DNA from: Scolanthus callimorphus
Lineage: Eukaryota > Cnidaria > Anthozoa > Actiniaria > Edwardsiidae
DNA: 64,000 bases
Assembly (NCBI GenBank): GCA_033964015.1
Contig: CM066914.1
Location: 12,329,831-12,393,830, forward strand
Direction of reading: 5' to 3'
Part shown: positions 48,801 through 59,500 of the stretch, one piece after another
How the letters are laid out: each line of letters starts with the position of its first letter
Numbering within the stretch: position 1 is the first letter of the stretch
Notes under the pieces: generated by a model
What the model saw: only the letters and a program-made list of their open reading frames with translations
Database searches by the model: none
Told to the model about the DNA's origin: nothing
Position numbers and translations under genes: made by a program

Positions 48801-51800
48801 CTTGTTCATGTTTCAGGTTAACAACCAAGTCACGATCTGATTGCAATCTGTTGGTTTATAAGAAAGGTAAGAAAATCCAAATCATAAGTGAGTACAGTAT
48901 CTTGTGTAGAGGATGTAGAATTCAGCAGAAGATACAATTATATCTGCTTTGCTCCATCCTTCCAGATGCCCTCCTTTATATAATGTACAGTATTATTATG
49001 TCAGGGCGGTACAAACATTTTATTGATTTATTGGTTTATTCTAAGGAAAATGAACCTCTCCGAAAGTCTCCAACTATGGCCATATATGTGATAGGAAATG
49101 GCACTGTAAGAAAGAACTGATAATGACTTGTCAAGAGCATTTGTATCTCAGTCAGTATCTTTACAATTTTACATCCAAAAAAGTCTGGTACCAGAGATGG
49201 TAGATAGGACTTACTGTCTGTCAGTCTGGATAATTTCACTTTCCGTCATGTCAACCAACAGTCCAAGGTTATAAACAAGTTCTGGCATACTAAAGGCTGC
49301 TCCTTCTTCATAAGCTAGGGAATTATAGAACAGACAAATTACAAGTCTAGGAAGTTTAGTACTGCAATAAAAGATAAAATTGTCTATGAAACAGTCCACA
49401 AACAGATGAAGGGTGATAGCTATACAAAGTTATGTAATGTTACCAGAGGTTGTTGGAGGTATCTCATCTGGTTTGGCATGTTGTTGTGATAACGAACCAT
49501 AGCCAGTCAGGATTTTGGTCTCCGGACCAGTCATGTCTACCACCTACAAAGCCAAGAGAAAGAAATGGATGAATGAATGAATGAATTTCGAGGGTGTCAC
49601 ATTTGAATAAAACATAAAACACTAGTAGATAGGTAAATTGTATTTTTTTTTGGAGGGGGACTAACCTTGATTTTACTGTGCATCAATGACACAGAGGGTC
49701 CTTTCTTTGTTCCACCAGATGCCTGCAGACAAGAGAACATAACTTAAAGGAACAGATTTCACTTGAATTTGGAAAACAAAAGGGCATTAAATCCATAACA
49801 GCAAATCCCACATGATCAGTCTGAACAATACCTTCACTTCTTCTGCTGTCTTGTACACATATTTAGGAGTGGTCTTGGCTCCCTTTAAAATAAAAAAGCA
49901 CAGTCAGCACAGATAGTCATATATACATCAATAGGCACTACATGTGCAGGGCCCAGAATTGTGGTCAACTAGTCGCCATGAATGTTTTCATGCCATTTGA
50001 TTATTTTCTAGTCAATGAAACTGCTCAAAGACTTAAAAAATTGAACAAAAGGCCCTCAAGCAGTGTCCCAAGGGTTTATCTCCTCATTCTTAAAGCACTC
50101 CAAGAGGTCAAAAGTACATGACCACTAGACAGGAGAAGTTGGAGGATTTAGAACTACTACATTAGAATCAATACTGTCTTTGAGACCCAGGCCATTTGTA
50201 CCAGGAGACAATGCCCAAACCCTATTACCTTTCCACTTTTCTTCCATTGGTGGAGCTGAGCTTGGAACTTCTGTTCTTCTTCTTCCTCCTCTGTATACTG
50301 TGTTGATACCTGTAAATTATGAATTCCCAATTAGAAAAAGTGCTTCAAAGGCCTCAGTTCATATTCCTTCCCTATGTCCTTGCCTTTTCTTCCATTCGTT
50401 CAGAGCCATACAGTCCTAAGGCACCACGCCCTTCACGCTTGAAGGCTTGAACTGGTTGTACAATGCCCTGAAATATAAAAAACATATTATATAAGAACCT
50501 GCTAAATAAGGGAAGTTACATCAGCATGTTTAGAAAATGTATGTATATTTGTGCATAATTTACTTTTTAGCTGGTCCACCACCATAAAAATTCAAAGGAT
50601 GGTTGATTCAATGGCTAACTAAGCAGTTCAGCTAAGCAGGAATAATTTTTTCATGTACCCACTTTGAAAATCCACATTATACAACTGGATATACCTACCT
50701 GTCCTCCTTTGCCAAGACCTTTTCCTGGTTCATAACCCATCTGGAAATCAGAAATTGATCAAAATTAAAATGAGCTTTATTTGGGCTCTGTAATGGGAAT
50801 ATTCCACACTCATTTCAGGGCTTGAAATTAAGAAATAATCATAGTCGTAATTTTACGCCTTGTACTAACATTATATTGTGTAATTCATCAAAAATCTAGG
50901 CATAAATCCAATAGGAGAACACTGTAGAAACTGAAAACATAGTAGTTATTTTACCCCTAAGTCTTAAAAGTATTTACACCTGTATCGAGCGCCATTTCAA
51001 GCCCTGCATTTAAATGTGACTGTGATTCCAGAAAAATCCATATCTGCCTATCAGCCTCATGGAAGGGATTTGGAAGGGATATTTTTCAATTGTAATTCCA
51101 GAGGGTGAAGGGGGGGGGATATCTTAACTGCTCCCAGAGAAGGGGAGGAGATAATAAATGAAGACATAGGTAACGTGTCACTTTCTGACTACAGATTGCT
51201 ACATTAAGAGTATTTTTAATGTTGCTACATTTTAATGTCAATTTGCATTCTAGAAAAGAAATGTATCAAACCTTTTGCAGCATTTTAAGTCCAAATCCCT
51301 TGGTGTACTTTTCCCACTGACCAAATTGCCTGCAAAATTAAGTAAAAACAGAATATGAGCATGGCATTGACCAATAATGGAGTAAATCAAAGGGCACAGT
51401 CCCGGGGGGGGGGACTCCCAATATTTTAGACGGGGGTGCTCGTCGGGAAAATTGATTTTGACCCTAAGGGATAGCAAAATGGGTGTGGCAAACAGAAAAT
51501 TTACCCCTAAAAGAGAGCAAATTTGGCGTGGCGACCGCCGAATTTACCCCTAAAAGATAGCAAATTTTAGGGTTTTCAACCAAGTTTCCTTTGTAAATAT
51601 CGGTTCTGGTGTCAGTACCAATATATTTCTGGGCAAGGATTGGTCTGAGACTCCCCTAAGGGATAGGGCTGATTTTAAACACCCCTAAGAGATAGCACGT
51701 CTGTCAATTTTATACCCTAAGGGATAGGACGAGCACCCCCGTCTGAAAATATGGGGAGTCCCCCCCCCCGGGGGCACAGTCCATTATGTGCATTATAGCT

Positions 51801-53196
51801 ACTCTTTGGAACTTACTTTCCTCCAGATGTTTGTACTTTCCTTGTAAAAACTTGGGCCCCTGTACAAAAATGTATCATAACATGATATTTTTAATAACAG
51901 CTCAATAACATGAGCATTCATTATTTATGCAAGGGGGTGAGCCAACAATAATTGTGTGTGTGTGTGTGTGTTGGGGGCAGGGATGACAATTTCAGGACAC
52001 TCAAAGGGGGCCATCAAAAATATGCCAACCAACATAGGGGAGCCTACATAACACCAAGAGGGGTCATGAGCTATTTTGTGTTCATTAAAAGGGGGTCAAG
52101 AGTTTTTTGGGGGCTTATGTTGAATCTTGCCAGCCCACCCTCTGGCATAAATAATGAATTGATTCATTTGAATATGTGACTTGTCCTTTCTACATACCAG
52201 CTGCTGTTGGATTTGACTTCTGCAGGCCTTCTCCTTTGAACAGCTTCTTGCTCTTGTATACACGCCCTCTTGCTCCCTCCTCATCCTCACCACTGCTTCC
52301 TATAAAAAGTACAATATGTAGTTTGGATGTGCAAAACATGTAACATGTAAATAGAGATGCAAGGATAGATCAAGCAAGAGGAAAGGATGGTTATTGTAGC
52401 ATCCTCACATTTCTTTTATTTCATTTCAATCTTAATATCATTTCCCTTAATGTTTAAAATAAATAAAAGTAATTTAAAATTGTTATGTTAATTATCCTCA
52501 GTAAGATTAAGACATGAAGATGCTAACCCTTGACACAAGTGAAATTGTATCAGGTGTATTTTATTTTTCCTCCCTCATTTTCTCTTGGAAAAATTAAATT
52601 CTGCCTGATACTCAGGCTATTAAAGACCCCCCCCCCCACCCCTCTGGAATTTTCAATTCCTACTGGGGTGGGGGTATGGAATTGTACAATTCCCTTTTTT
52701 CATTTAATCTACTGTGATGGGTGTTCACCCTTTGTGGATCAGCTATTCAGAGTTAGATTTAGAAGTCACAAGAGATGACAGACAGACAGACAGACAGTCA
52801 TAAGATAGACACATATCATGAACAGGGCTCTTCCAAGTCCCACCGGGGACTACAACAAATACTTATGTATCGCGCCAGGTGCAACCTTTTCTGGACGAGA
52901 TGTATACCTTGTTCGTCATCACCATCGTCGTCTTTATCTTCTTCCTCGTCCAATTTCCCTTTCTGTACGATCCCTCCACTGACAAAGCTCAGAGGCCGAC
53001 TGTAATTTTTCTTCTTCTTCCCTATTCTCCCATAACCATCATCGTCATCAGAGTCGTGCTCTGCCCACATGCCATATGTAGCCTCCTCCTTCGCCCTTCT
53101 GGACGACTTGTTCCGTCCGTAGCCGAGCCCGAATCCGGCGTACATGAGATCTTGATCAGTGATCTCGAACTCGACAACTTCTTCTTCGTCTGCCAT
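42856..53196 (-). CDS. TFIP11: Tuftelin-interacting protein 11 (spliceosome disassembly)
   Basis: Twenty-seven exons from ATG 53196 to stop 42856; about 837 residues, the length of the human protein. Exon order (high-low): 53196-52908, 52299-52198, 51859-51817, 51329-51272, 50740-50699, 50467-50384, 50309-50229, 49882-49832, 49722-49666, 49543-49444, 49314-49215, 48847-48725, 48600-48498, 48359-48315, 48075-47934, 47316-47254, 47027-46910, 46776-46698, 46469-46357, 46115-46010, 45025-44931, 44611-44559, 44456-44398, 44229-44118, 43583-43535, 43323-43252, 43029-42856. Landmarks: N-terminal [10 protein letters not shown]; the G-patch in exons 4-6 ([24 protein letters not shown]); the C-terminal GCFC-type region with [18 protein letters not shown] and [11 protein letters not shown]. 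Family knowledge: TFIP11 activates DHX15 to release the intron lariat. Intron 6 has a GC donor. The exon 15/16 junction is one base short of frame. Confidence 0.97.
43366..43466. repeat. (CAAA)n microsatellite
   Basis: About 24 AAAC/CAAA units in the TFIP11 intron between exons 25 and 26. Cys-Leu-Phe-Val open frames on the other strand are artefacts. Confidence 0.95.
43700..43853. mobile_element. MITE with CAGGGGCGTAACC ends
   Basis: Inverted ends AGGGGCGTAACCAGGGGG and CCTGGCTACGCCCCT, with GGTAAC just outside each end. Lies in a TFIP11 intron. Confidence 0.65.
43989..44030 (-). pseudogene. Relic duplicate of the end of TFIP11 exon 24
   Basis: The 42 bases match the 3' end of exon 24 (44118-44160), including the part coding for EHIAYLTST, with a few substitutions and an extra AAG. 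Flanking intron words (CACATGTAAG/CACGTGTAAG) are also duplicated. The relic has lost the exon 24 donor, so it is probably not spliced. Confidence 0.6.
45236..45870. repeat. Minisatellite, ~38-bp unit, about 16 copies
   Basis: Unit GTTGTTGTCGCTGTTGATTG plus GCGGTACGGTTTTA, repeated through the TFIP11 intron between exons 20 and 21. Each unit contains ATTGGCGG. Internal deletions give variant unit lengths. Long Val/Leu-rich frames on the plus strand are artefacts. Confidence 0.9.
47472..47734. mobile_element. MITE, TGGGCAGTC family, copy 1
   Basis: Tips TGGGCAGTC and GACTGCCCA. The interior has repeats of CCAGGGTGGG and GAATTCCAG words and a GTTGAGGA/TCCTCAAC pair. The opposite-orientation relative is at 58987-59288. 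It lies in the TFIP11 intron next to the frame-inconsistent exon 15/16 junction. Confidence 0.8.
50378..50383 (-). other. GC splice donor of TFIP11 intron 6
   Basis: Exon 6 ends GAAAAG followed by GCAAGG. Reading through keeps phase 0 into exon 7 (GTA TCA ACA CAG), and no GT donor fits nearby. The otherwise consensus AAG|GCAAGG is typical of the minor GC-AG class. Confidence 0.75.
51392..51781. mobile_element. MITE with CCCGGGGG ends and 8-10-bp target duplication
   Basis: Ends CCC(G)10 ACTCCCAATATTTT and the complement, then GACGGGGGTGCTCGTC inward. Direct repeats GGGCACAGTC flank both sides, giving an 8-10-bp duplication depending on where the tip is placed. That length suggests hAT-, Merlin- or Mutator-type mobilisation. 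The interior repeats AAAAGATAGCAAATTT and CCCCTAAGGGATAG words. Confidence 0.7.
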
Positions 53197-53510
53197 CTTT
53201 GTTTTTTCACCTCTAAACGGAAAAATATTTGCCACAACACTAGAGTAGGTAAGGTTTCAACTGTTGAATCTTATAGGAGATTGTCAAATAGAGGTAAAGG
53301 GACTGTATTATTGAGCATTTTCCACATTTTTGGACGACAATTTCACGTCCCGCGTGCCGTTTCGTCCGCCATTTTGAAATCCTCAATACGCATGCGCTCT
53401 ACTGGTAAACCACTGCGAATCCGCAGGCGCAGATACGCGCACAAGGGGATTGGGATCGAGAAACATTCCAAAATGGCGGACGAAGTTGACAACAAAACAC
53501 AAAGTTAGGG
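53197..53510. promoter_or_regulatory. Bidirectional TFIP11/FBXL4 promoter
   Basis: Only 314 bp separate the two divergent start codons. An inverted pair of AAAATGGCGG motifs (53366-53375 minus orientation; 53470-53479 plus orientation) points one copy at each gene. This is the YY1-type motif common just downstream of metazoan start sites. There is no TATA box. Confidence 0.65.
53473..53508 (+). CDS. Short uORF upstream of FBXL4 (11 codons)
   Basis: The ATG is in a strong context (A at -3, G at +4), encodes MADEVDNKTQS and stops with TAG just two bases before the FBXL4 ATG. Ribosomes would have to leak past it or reinitiate, so it probably restrains FBXL4 translation if the transcript starts upstream. 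The ATG coincides with the YY1-type motif. Confidence 0.45.
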   Translation: MADEVDNKTQS

Positions 53511-56500
53511 ATGGCAGAAAATCAACAGATTCAAATGGTTCGTCAAGTTGGACAAGAAGTCACCTTATTCTCAAGTCAGTATGGAACTGCTAGAAGTTAT
53601 TCTGCCGGAAATCTGGCCGGGCCAGGTTACGGATATCCCGGTTATGGCGATTTCGTGCAAGCGTTTGTTTTGGTGAGTTTCCGCTTGGTTTGTGTTCATC
53701 TTGTAGGTTGTTGTTCTTGGTTTTATAGCACTTTTCGTGTTGTCAAATAACATGACATACTTTCCGTATTTTGCCCTTCATATCAGAGAACCTATGGTGG
53801 ATGGTGGCAGCTTGCCCCATCATTTCCAAATAAATTCAAAAGAAAGACTAAACCTTCTTGCAGTTTCATCAGTCAAGATTTTGTTGGTAAGTGCTAGAGT
53901 TATAAAACTTCATCTTTAACAGACATGGAAGTATACATCCCAGAAAAGTTTGTTACCCTCAAGTCAACAGGAGATAATAGAATAATTATCAATTCTTTCT
54001 TGTTGAGGTACTTCTTTTCACAGCCTCTCCTTCAATACATTTTTTTTCTGCAGCATTTCGTGTTTATTGCCCCCGCAGGGTTTTGGCCCAGAGGCCAAAA
54101 CCCGAGGAGGCATTATAGAATCCCTCGCGTAAAGGAAAATATAAGGGTATATGGTACATATGGCAGAAAAAATCTCGATCCGTCGGAGCAGGGCCCGCAA
54201 AAGGTATCGGGTACGTTTATGATTGGATGATCAGATCACGTGACTCGCAAAGGGCCCGCAAAAGGTCTTGGGTAACGTTTATGATTGGATGACGAGATCA
54301 CGTGACTCGCAAAGGGACGCAAATTTAAAAAAAGCTGTTCTTCATAAACGTGGGCTTGAGACCTCTGAGACTGTTGTCACTGGCGGACAATAAAAATTAT
54401 AAACATCACAACAAACTGGTCGTGACATTTAATAAATCACCAAAACTCTAAGGAGACGCTCAGCCGAAGTCAGTCAGTGCAATCCATAGTTCAGAATTAG
54501 CAAATGTTGAGCTGCTGTGGCTGTGTAGTCTAGAGAAAAACTTGAATGTTCAGAAAGCTAAGAGCTCTAAACTTCATAATAGTAGTAAAGCATTCAAAAT
54601 GGTTGCTATTGTGCTTAACAATAGGTCAACTCTATAAAATCCTCTCTAGCTTTCGCTACGAAAGAATGTGATAATTTACTGACAAGATTTCATAAGTTCA
54701 CAAAACTCAGAAAGAGGACTTTAGAATTATTATTTTTTGCTTCAGCACAAGGGAGAAGTCAGCGTTTTTGTCTTCTTCCGTTGTGTGCGCTGTCTGCTGT
54801 GTAATGGTTGCCGCTAAAGTATTCTAAGCCGGAAATCTGGCAAGGGCGGAACGCGATTTTTCGTTCTGTTAAATTAAGTTCTATTATAAGCTCTTAGCAG
54901 CTTTAGGTGATAGCTGGTATAAAAACGCAGATATAGGTTATTAGGGAGCAGCGATTGAAAAAGAGCAAAAGCAGAGAAGTCGCGAAGCAGAGACAGCCAA
55001 ACGAGAGTCTAAAGTCTTGTGTTCTGTTCTCCGTTGTAAGTATTTCCGGAAAGATCAATTGGCTTTAGGCTTTCAAGTATTCATCTCCATAGAATTTTCA
55101 AACAATATCTTTGTGCGCAAGTGTTTCTGAGTAAGAGTGTGTATTAATAGTCGTTTTGGAATTGTGACACAATAGTTTTCAGAAGAGTTTTCGGTATTTC
55201 GCTAGAGTTTCAGAAGAGTTTTGACGGCTTTTAGTCCTTTTGGTTAGAATTGTTTGTAGAGTTTCGCCTTATAGAATTTCAATGTATCTTAACGGTTTTG
55301 TAAATACAACTGACAAACTCCAACAAGCTGATAACGGTGGGTTCGTGGGTTGTCTGCAACAGCTGTAAAAATGTTAATTGAATACTTATTACATCTGCAG
55401 TTTAAAAAGCACGGGGGCAGCTCTAGTGAGAACTATTACTAGTATTAACTTATTGGGAAAATTTGCTGTTTTTTTTTTTCAGACATAGCTTTTGAGTTCC
55501 CAGTCCACCCTAAAACTATTCATGTACTGGAGACATATAATCCAGGTGCAGTGGTGAGGATACTGGCCCTTCAAGCTCCCCCCACAGGGAATGTGAATGA
55601 TATCAAAAGTGGCTCAAACAGGTTAGCAAGGTTTGTGTTGTTTCAGTAGCCAAAACCTTTCATTATTCAATATTATGTGAAAATCTCCCTTGTTTGAGAA
55701 TTTAGAAGTAACATTGCATGGCCTTTAATCAAAATACTCAACATTTACTGCTTGTTATGTATATTTTTCAGCTGGGTAACCCTTTGGTCTAGTCCTCCAC
55801 AGTACCCACCTGCTGTTGCCAGAAGCTTTTCTCCTAAGCTGAAGAAAATTGAGAGACCCACACGGTATGATCTGTGGGATCTTACAGATCCATTATATTC
55901 TTCGATATCAGTAATTGAAGTCAGACACAAAACAATATGCTTTAGTTTATGTTACCATCTTCAAATGTTTGCACTGAAAAATGTTGCTAATTATGTTGCA
56001 GTTTCAGTGTCTCTTTTCTTTTATTCCACAGTTTGATACGTCTTGAATTTAACCAAGACCATTTGGACTACTACACAGAGCTTGATGCTATTGAATTAAT
56101 GGGAAATCATGTATCTAAGGATGATACACAGCCACAAAAAACTGTCACTCAATCACAGACAGTGGATATTGATACGGTTAACACATTGAAGATGTTTAGG
56201 CAGCTTTCACTGACAGACAAACCACAGGATGACCAGGAGAAAAAGGATAGTCATGGGGCTGGAGATAATGGTTTCTTTGATATTTTACCAGTAAGATGTA
56301 GTATAATAGATAGTTGATTACTTCATCTGTGGATCACTGTATTCAATTAATGACTAATGGTCCATGATGATCCAATGGATTGGATCCAATGGACCATTCC
56401 AGCGAAATGCGCATGCACACTTTTCAGTTTAGAAATGCCATTCAATGTAACATAATTACCAGGATGTAGCTTGCATGTTCTTTTTGTTCACCAAATGCAA

Positions 56501-59500
56501 CTCATTTACGGATATGCAGTGGGTGCATACATTATATTTGGAATTGTCCAGTTGCTGTCTTGGACCACCATAGCCTTCTATTGATGGGGTTAACATTTTC
56601 AGCATAAATTTTGCTTTTACAATAAATTGCTTATGGGAGGAGGGCAGATAAGTCCATTTGGATGTTTGTTTATTTACCTGGAAAAGAATAAAAAGGCCTT
56701 TATGACAAGATATCATGCTTTGGCATTGGCAAATAACTGATTCAACTGTTTATTATGTTTTACATCTTCAGAGTGAAGTTATCAGTCTAATCTTTTCACA
56801 CCTAGAGCTAACAGATTTGATACAATCAGCAGGTACTTGCAAGTAAGTTGTTCACATTTAATTTATGTTTCCTTCTATGGTATTGCACAAGAGTTAGATA
56901 TTTGATGTGCTTATTGTATTTGTCTTGCAGGCTATTCTTTCTTCATTGCTATGATCCGGTATGGTTCAAAGAGCTAGATCTTCAGCCATACTGGCATATA
57001 GTAAGTTATGGTGCTGATTCTTCCATTTACAGTGCTAAATGTTTGAAATGATAGATGATTTACTGCAACCTTGTCCCCAGGGTCTTCTTGGTCATTTTCA
57101 AAATGGCAGTTAGATCAGAGAGAAGACCCTGGGGGAGGCTGAGCCACATGATTGTTTTGAAACAAAGGACAACCTCATTCCCATGTCCTCAAACGGTGGT
57201 CATGTGACTCAGCCTCCCCCAGGGTCTTGTGCTCGACCAACCACCATCTTGAAAATTACCCACAAGACCCTATGGATGAGGTTGGATTTACTGTTTTCAT
57301 ACACTCCATTTACTGAATGTTTCTTCTTAGATCAGTGACAAAACTCTGGAAGGATTACAAACACGATGTGCTAGCACAGAGAAGCTCAGCCTTTCTTGGG
57401 CGGGTCCCTATGGAGCAATATCTTCTTCTGGCTTCCAGAAGTAAGCAGAGTTGTCTGGATCTGGAGTATTTTCATGAAGCAAGCATTTGAAGTGTTCTTA
57501 TTGTGCCTACGCTCTTACTGTACATATCTGTGCAGTAATATTTATGTCCACAACTTGTTGAGAGCCAAATTTACAGCTAGGAAATTCTGAGTTGTCTCCA
57601 CTCAATGTAAAATTCCAGTAAGTTTCTTCGTGTTTTTACTGTAAGACCTATCAGTATTATGCTTATTTCCATTGCTTGTATCACAGATTTATCAAATCGT
57701 CATGCAGGCAGCTGGTTTGCTTACGTCTTAGCACTTGTACATTTGTAGATGGCCAAAGTCTGTACACCTTAACAAGGACATGTTCAGACTTAGCAGGTAA
57801 AACTTGTATTTACCAAACGGCTGCTACTTACACTTGCAAAAAATAGGACTTCTGATGCCCTTTGAACCTATAATAAAATAAAAGAAACGTTTGAGAAGGT
57901 GTTATCCAAAGTCCACTAAGAGACTAAGGGGCTGGGGTTGTGCCAAAGGGTATTCAGTGACATCATAATCAGGCGTGTAGCTACCTGTATTCCAATACGC
58001 CATGGCATACATGAACTTGATACCTGAACTCATAAATTTGGACCCCCTTTCTATACCTGCAGCCAGAAAAGGTATCCCCCCTGGAAATATCAGACAATTT
58101 CCAATTTTGGCGTACACGAAAAAAATCCATGCAAAAAAAAAATCCACAAGTGGCTTTGGTATTTTCCAGGATTTGCGAGTGGGGGCTGCAGAACCATGCT
58201 AAACGGAAGCAACATTTCTCATGTTCTTCTCCTCATTTATTGCATCTGAAAAAATATTTTAGCATGATTGCACCACGTTTTACCAAATACATTTTATTGT
58301 TTTGCAGAACTTGACTTGTCATCGTGTACCTCCCTTGATAGCGATAATTTAATTGAGCTTCAAATGCTCACCAAACTGAGGAGATTGATTCTTTATCGGG
58401 CAACTCCAACAGATGATATTTTACTAGCAGTTCTGAGGTAAGAGCTACTTCATTTTTTGAAGTGTCCCATCATTTTTTAAGCCTTTACTGCATCCCATAC
58501 TAACTGTTTTGTATATTTTCAGGTCCCTCCCTCTTCTTGAGCACTTAAATCTTGGAGCCTGTTCAACTCTTGAGCGCTGTGATGAAGTAGTGCAGTGCTT
58601 AGCAACACATTGTAGGTAAGGGGAAGTTTTCTCTTAATGCAAAACTCTTTGCTGCAGCCATGATACCCTTGCTAAATCTTCCCTCTGGCTTCGACCTTTG
58701 GTGGTTACATATATTGCTTCCTTTCAGGTCTCTAAAATCCTTAGATCTCTGGCGAGTTAAGTCTCTGACCTCGGATGGGTGTTCAGTCTAGCATGCGGTT
58801 GCACGGAACTTGAAGAGTTAGACATTGGCTGGTGGTAAGTTGGCAGCCACTCGACCACACTTGTTCGACATTCATTCCAGACGCTAAAGTTTGATGTCAG
58901 GGCGTATCCAGGCCTTTTGTTTTTGAAAGCCACCCCGGACTAGGCTTGAGATCCAGCCTGAAAAGCCATTTAGCGATAACGACTATTGGGCAGTCGCAAA
59001 AACAATCCCCCCCCCCCCCCCCCCCGTTGAGGACCCCAGTCAGAGCTACCCACCCTGGATTTTTTTAATTTTAACCACCCACCCTGGAATTCCAGTGATT
59101 TTCTCATAACCACCCTGGAAATTACAGTTACCCACCATGGAATTTTGTATTTTAAGGGTGCCCACCATGGAATTTCAAGCTCTACTTTGACCACCCACCC
59201 TGGAATTCCAAGCTCCATTTTGACCACCCACCCTGGAATTCCAGAGGTCCTCAACATGTGGGGTGCGAAGTTTGTTTTCGACTGCCCATTGTGAGCTAGA
59301 TCTACAAAATAGATAATGGTAGATACACCTTGGCAGATACGCCTCTAGAGGTGACTTGTATACTTCGTAAAATCCTTTTAGTACACCATAACAATGACTT
59401 ATCGTCAGTATCTATTGATCAGAAAGGCACTGGATAACATAATCTTGTCATAAGCGGACAATTGATTATTATTTCAGTACGAACGTGGTTTGTTCAAGTG

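Noticed and set aside
52879..53508. 209-residue plus-strand ORF
   Set aside because: It is the antisense of TFIP11 exon 1 read through the promoter; only its last 11 codons form a real uORF candidate.
58970..59257. Trp/Val-rich ORF (IPGWVVK repeats)
   Set aside because: Translation of the interior repeats of a TGGGCAGTC-family MITE.
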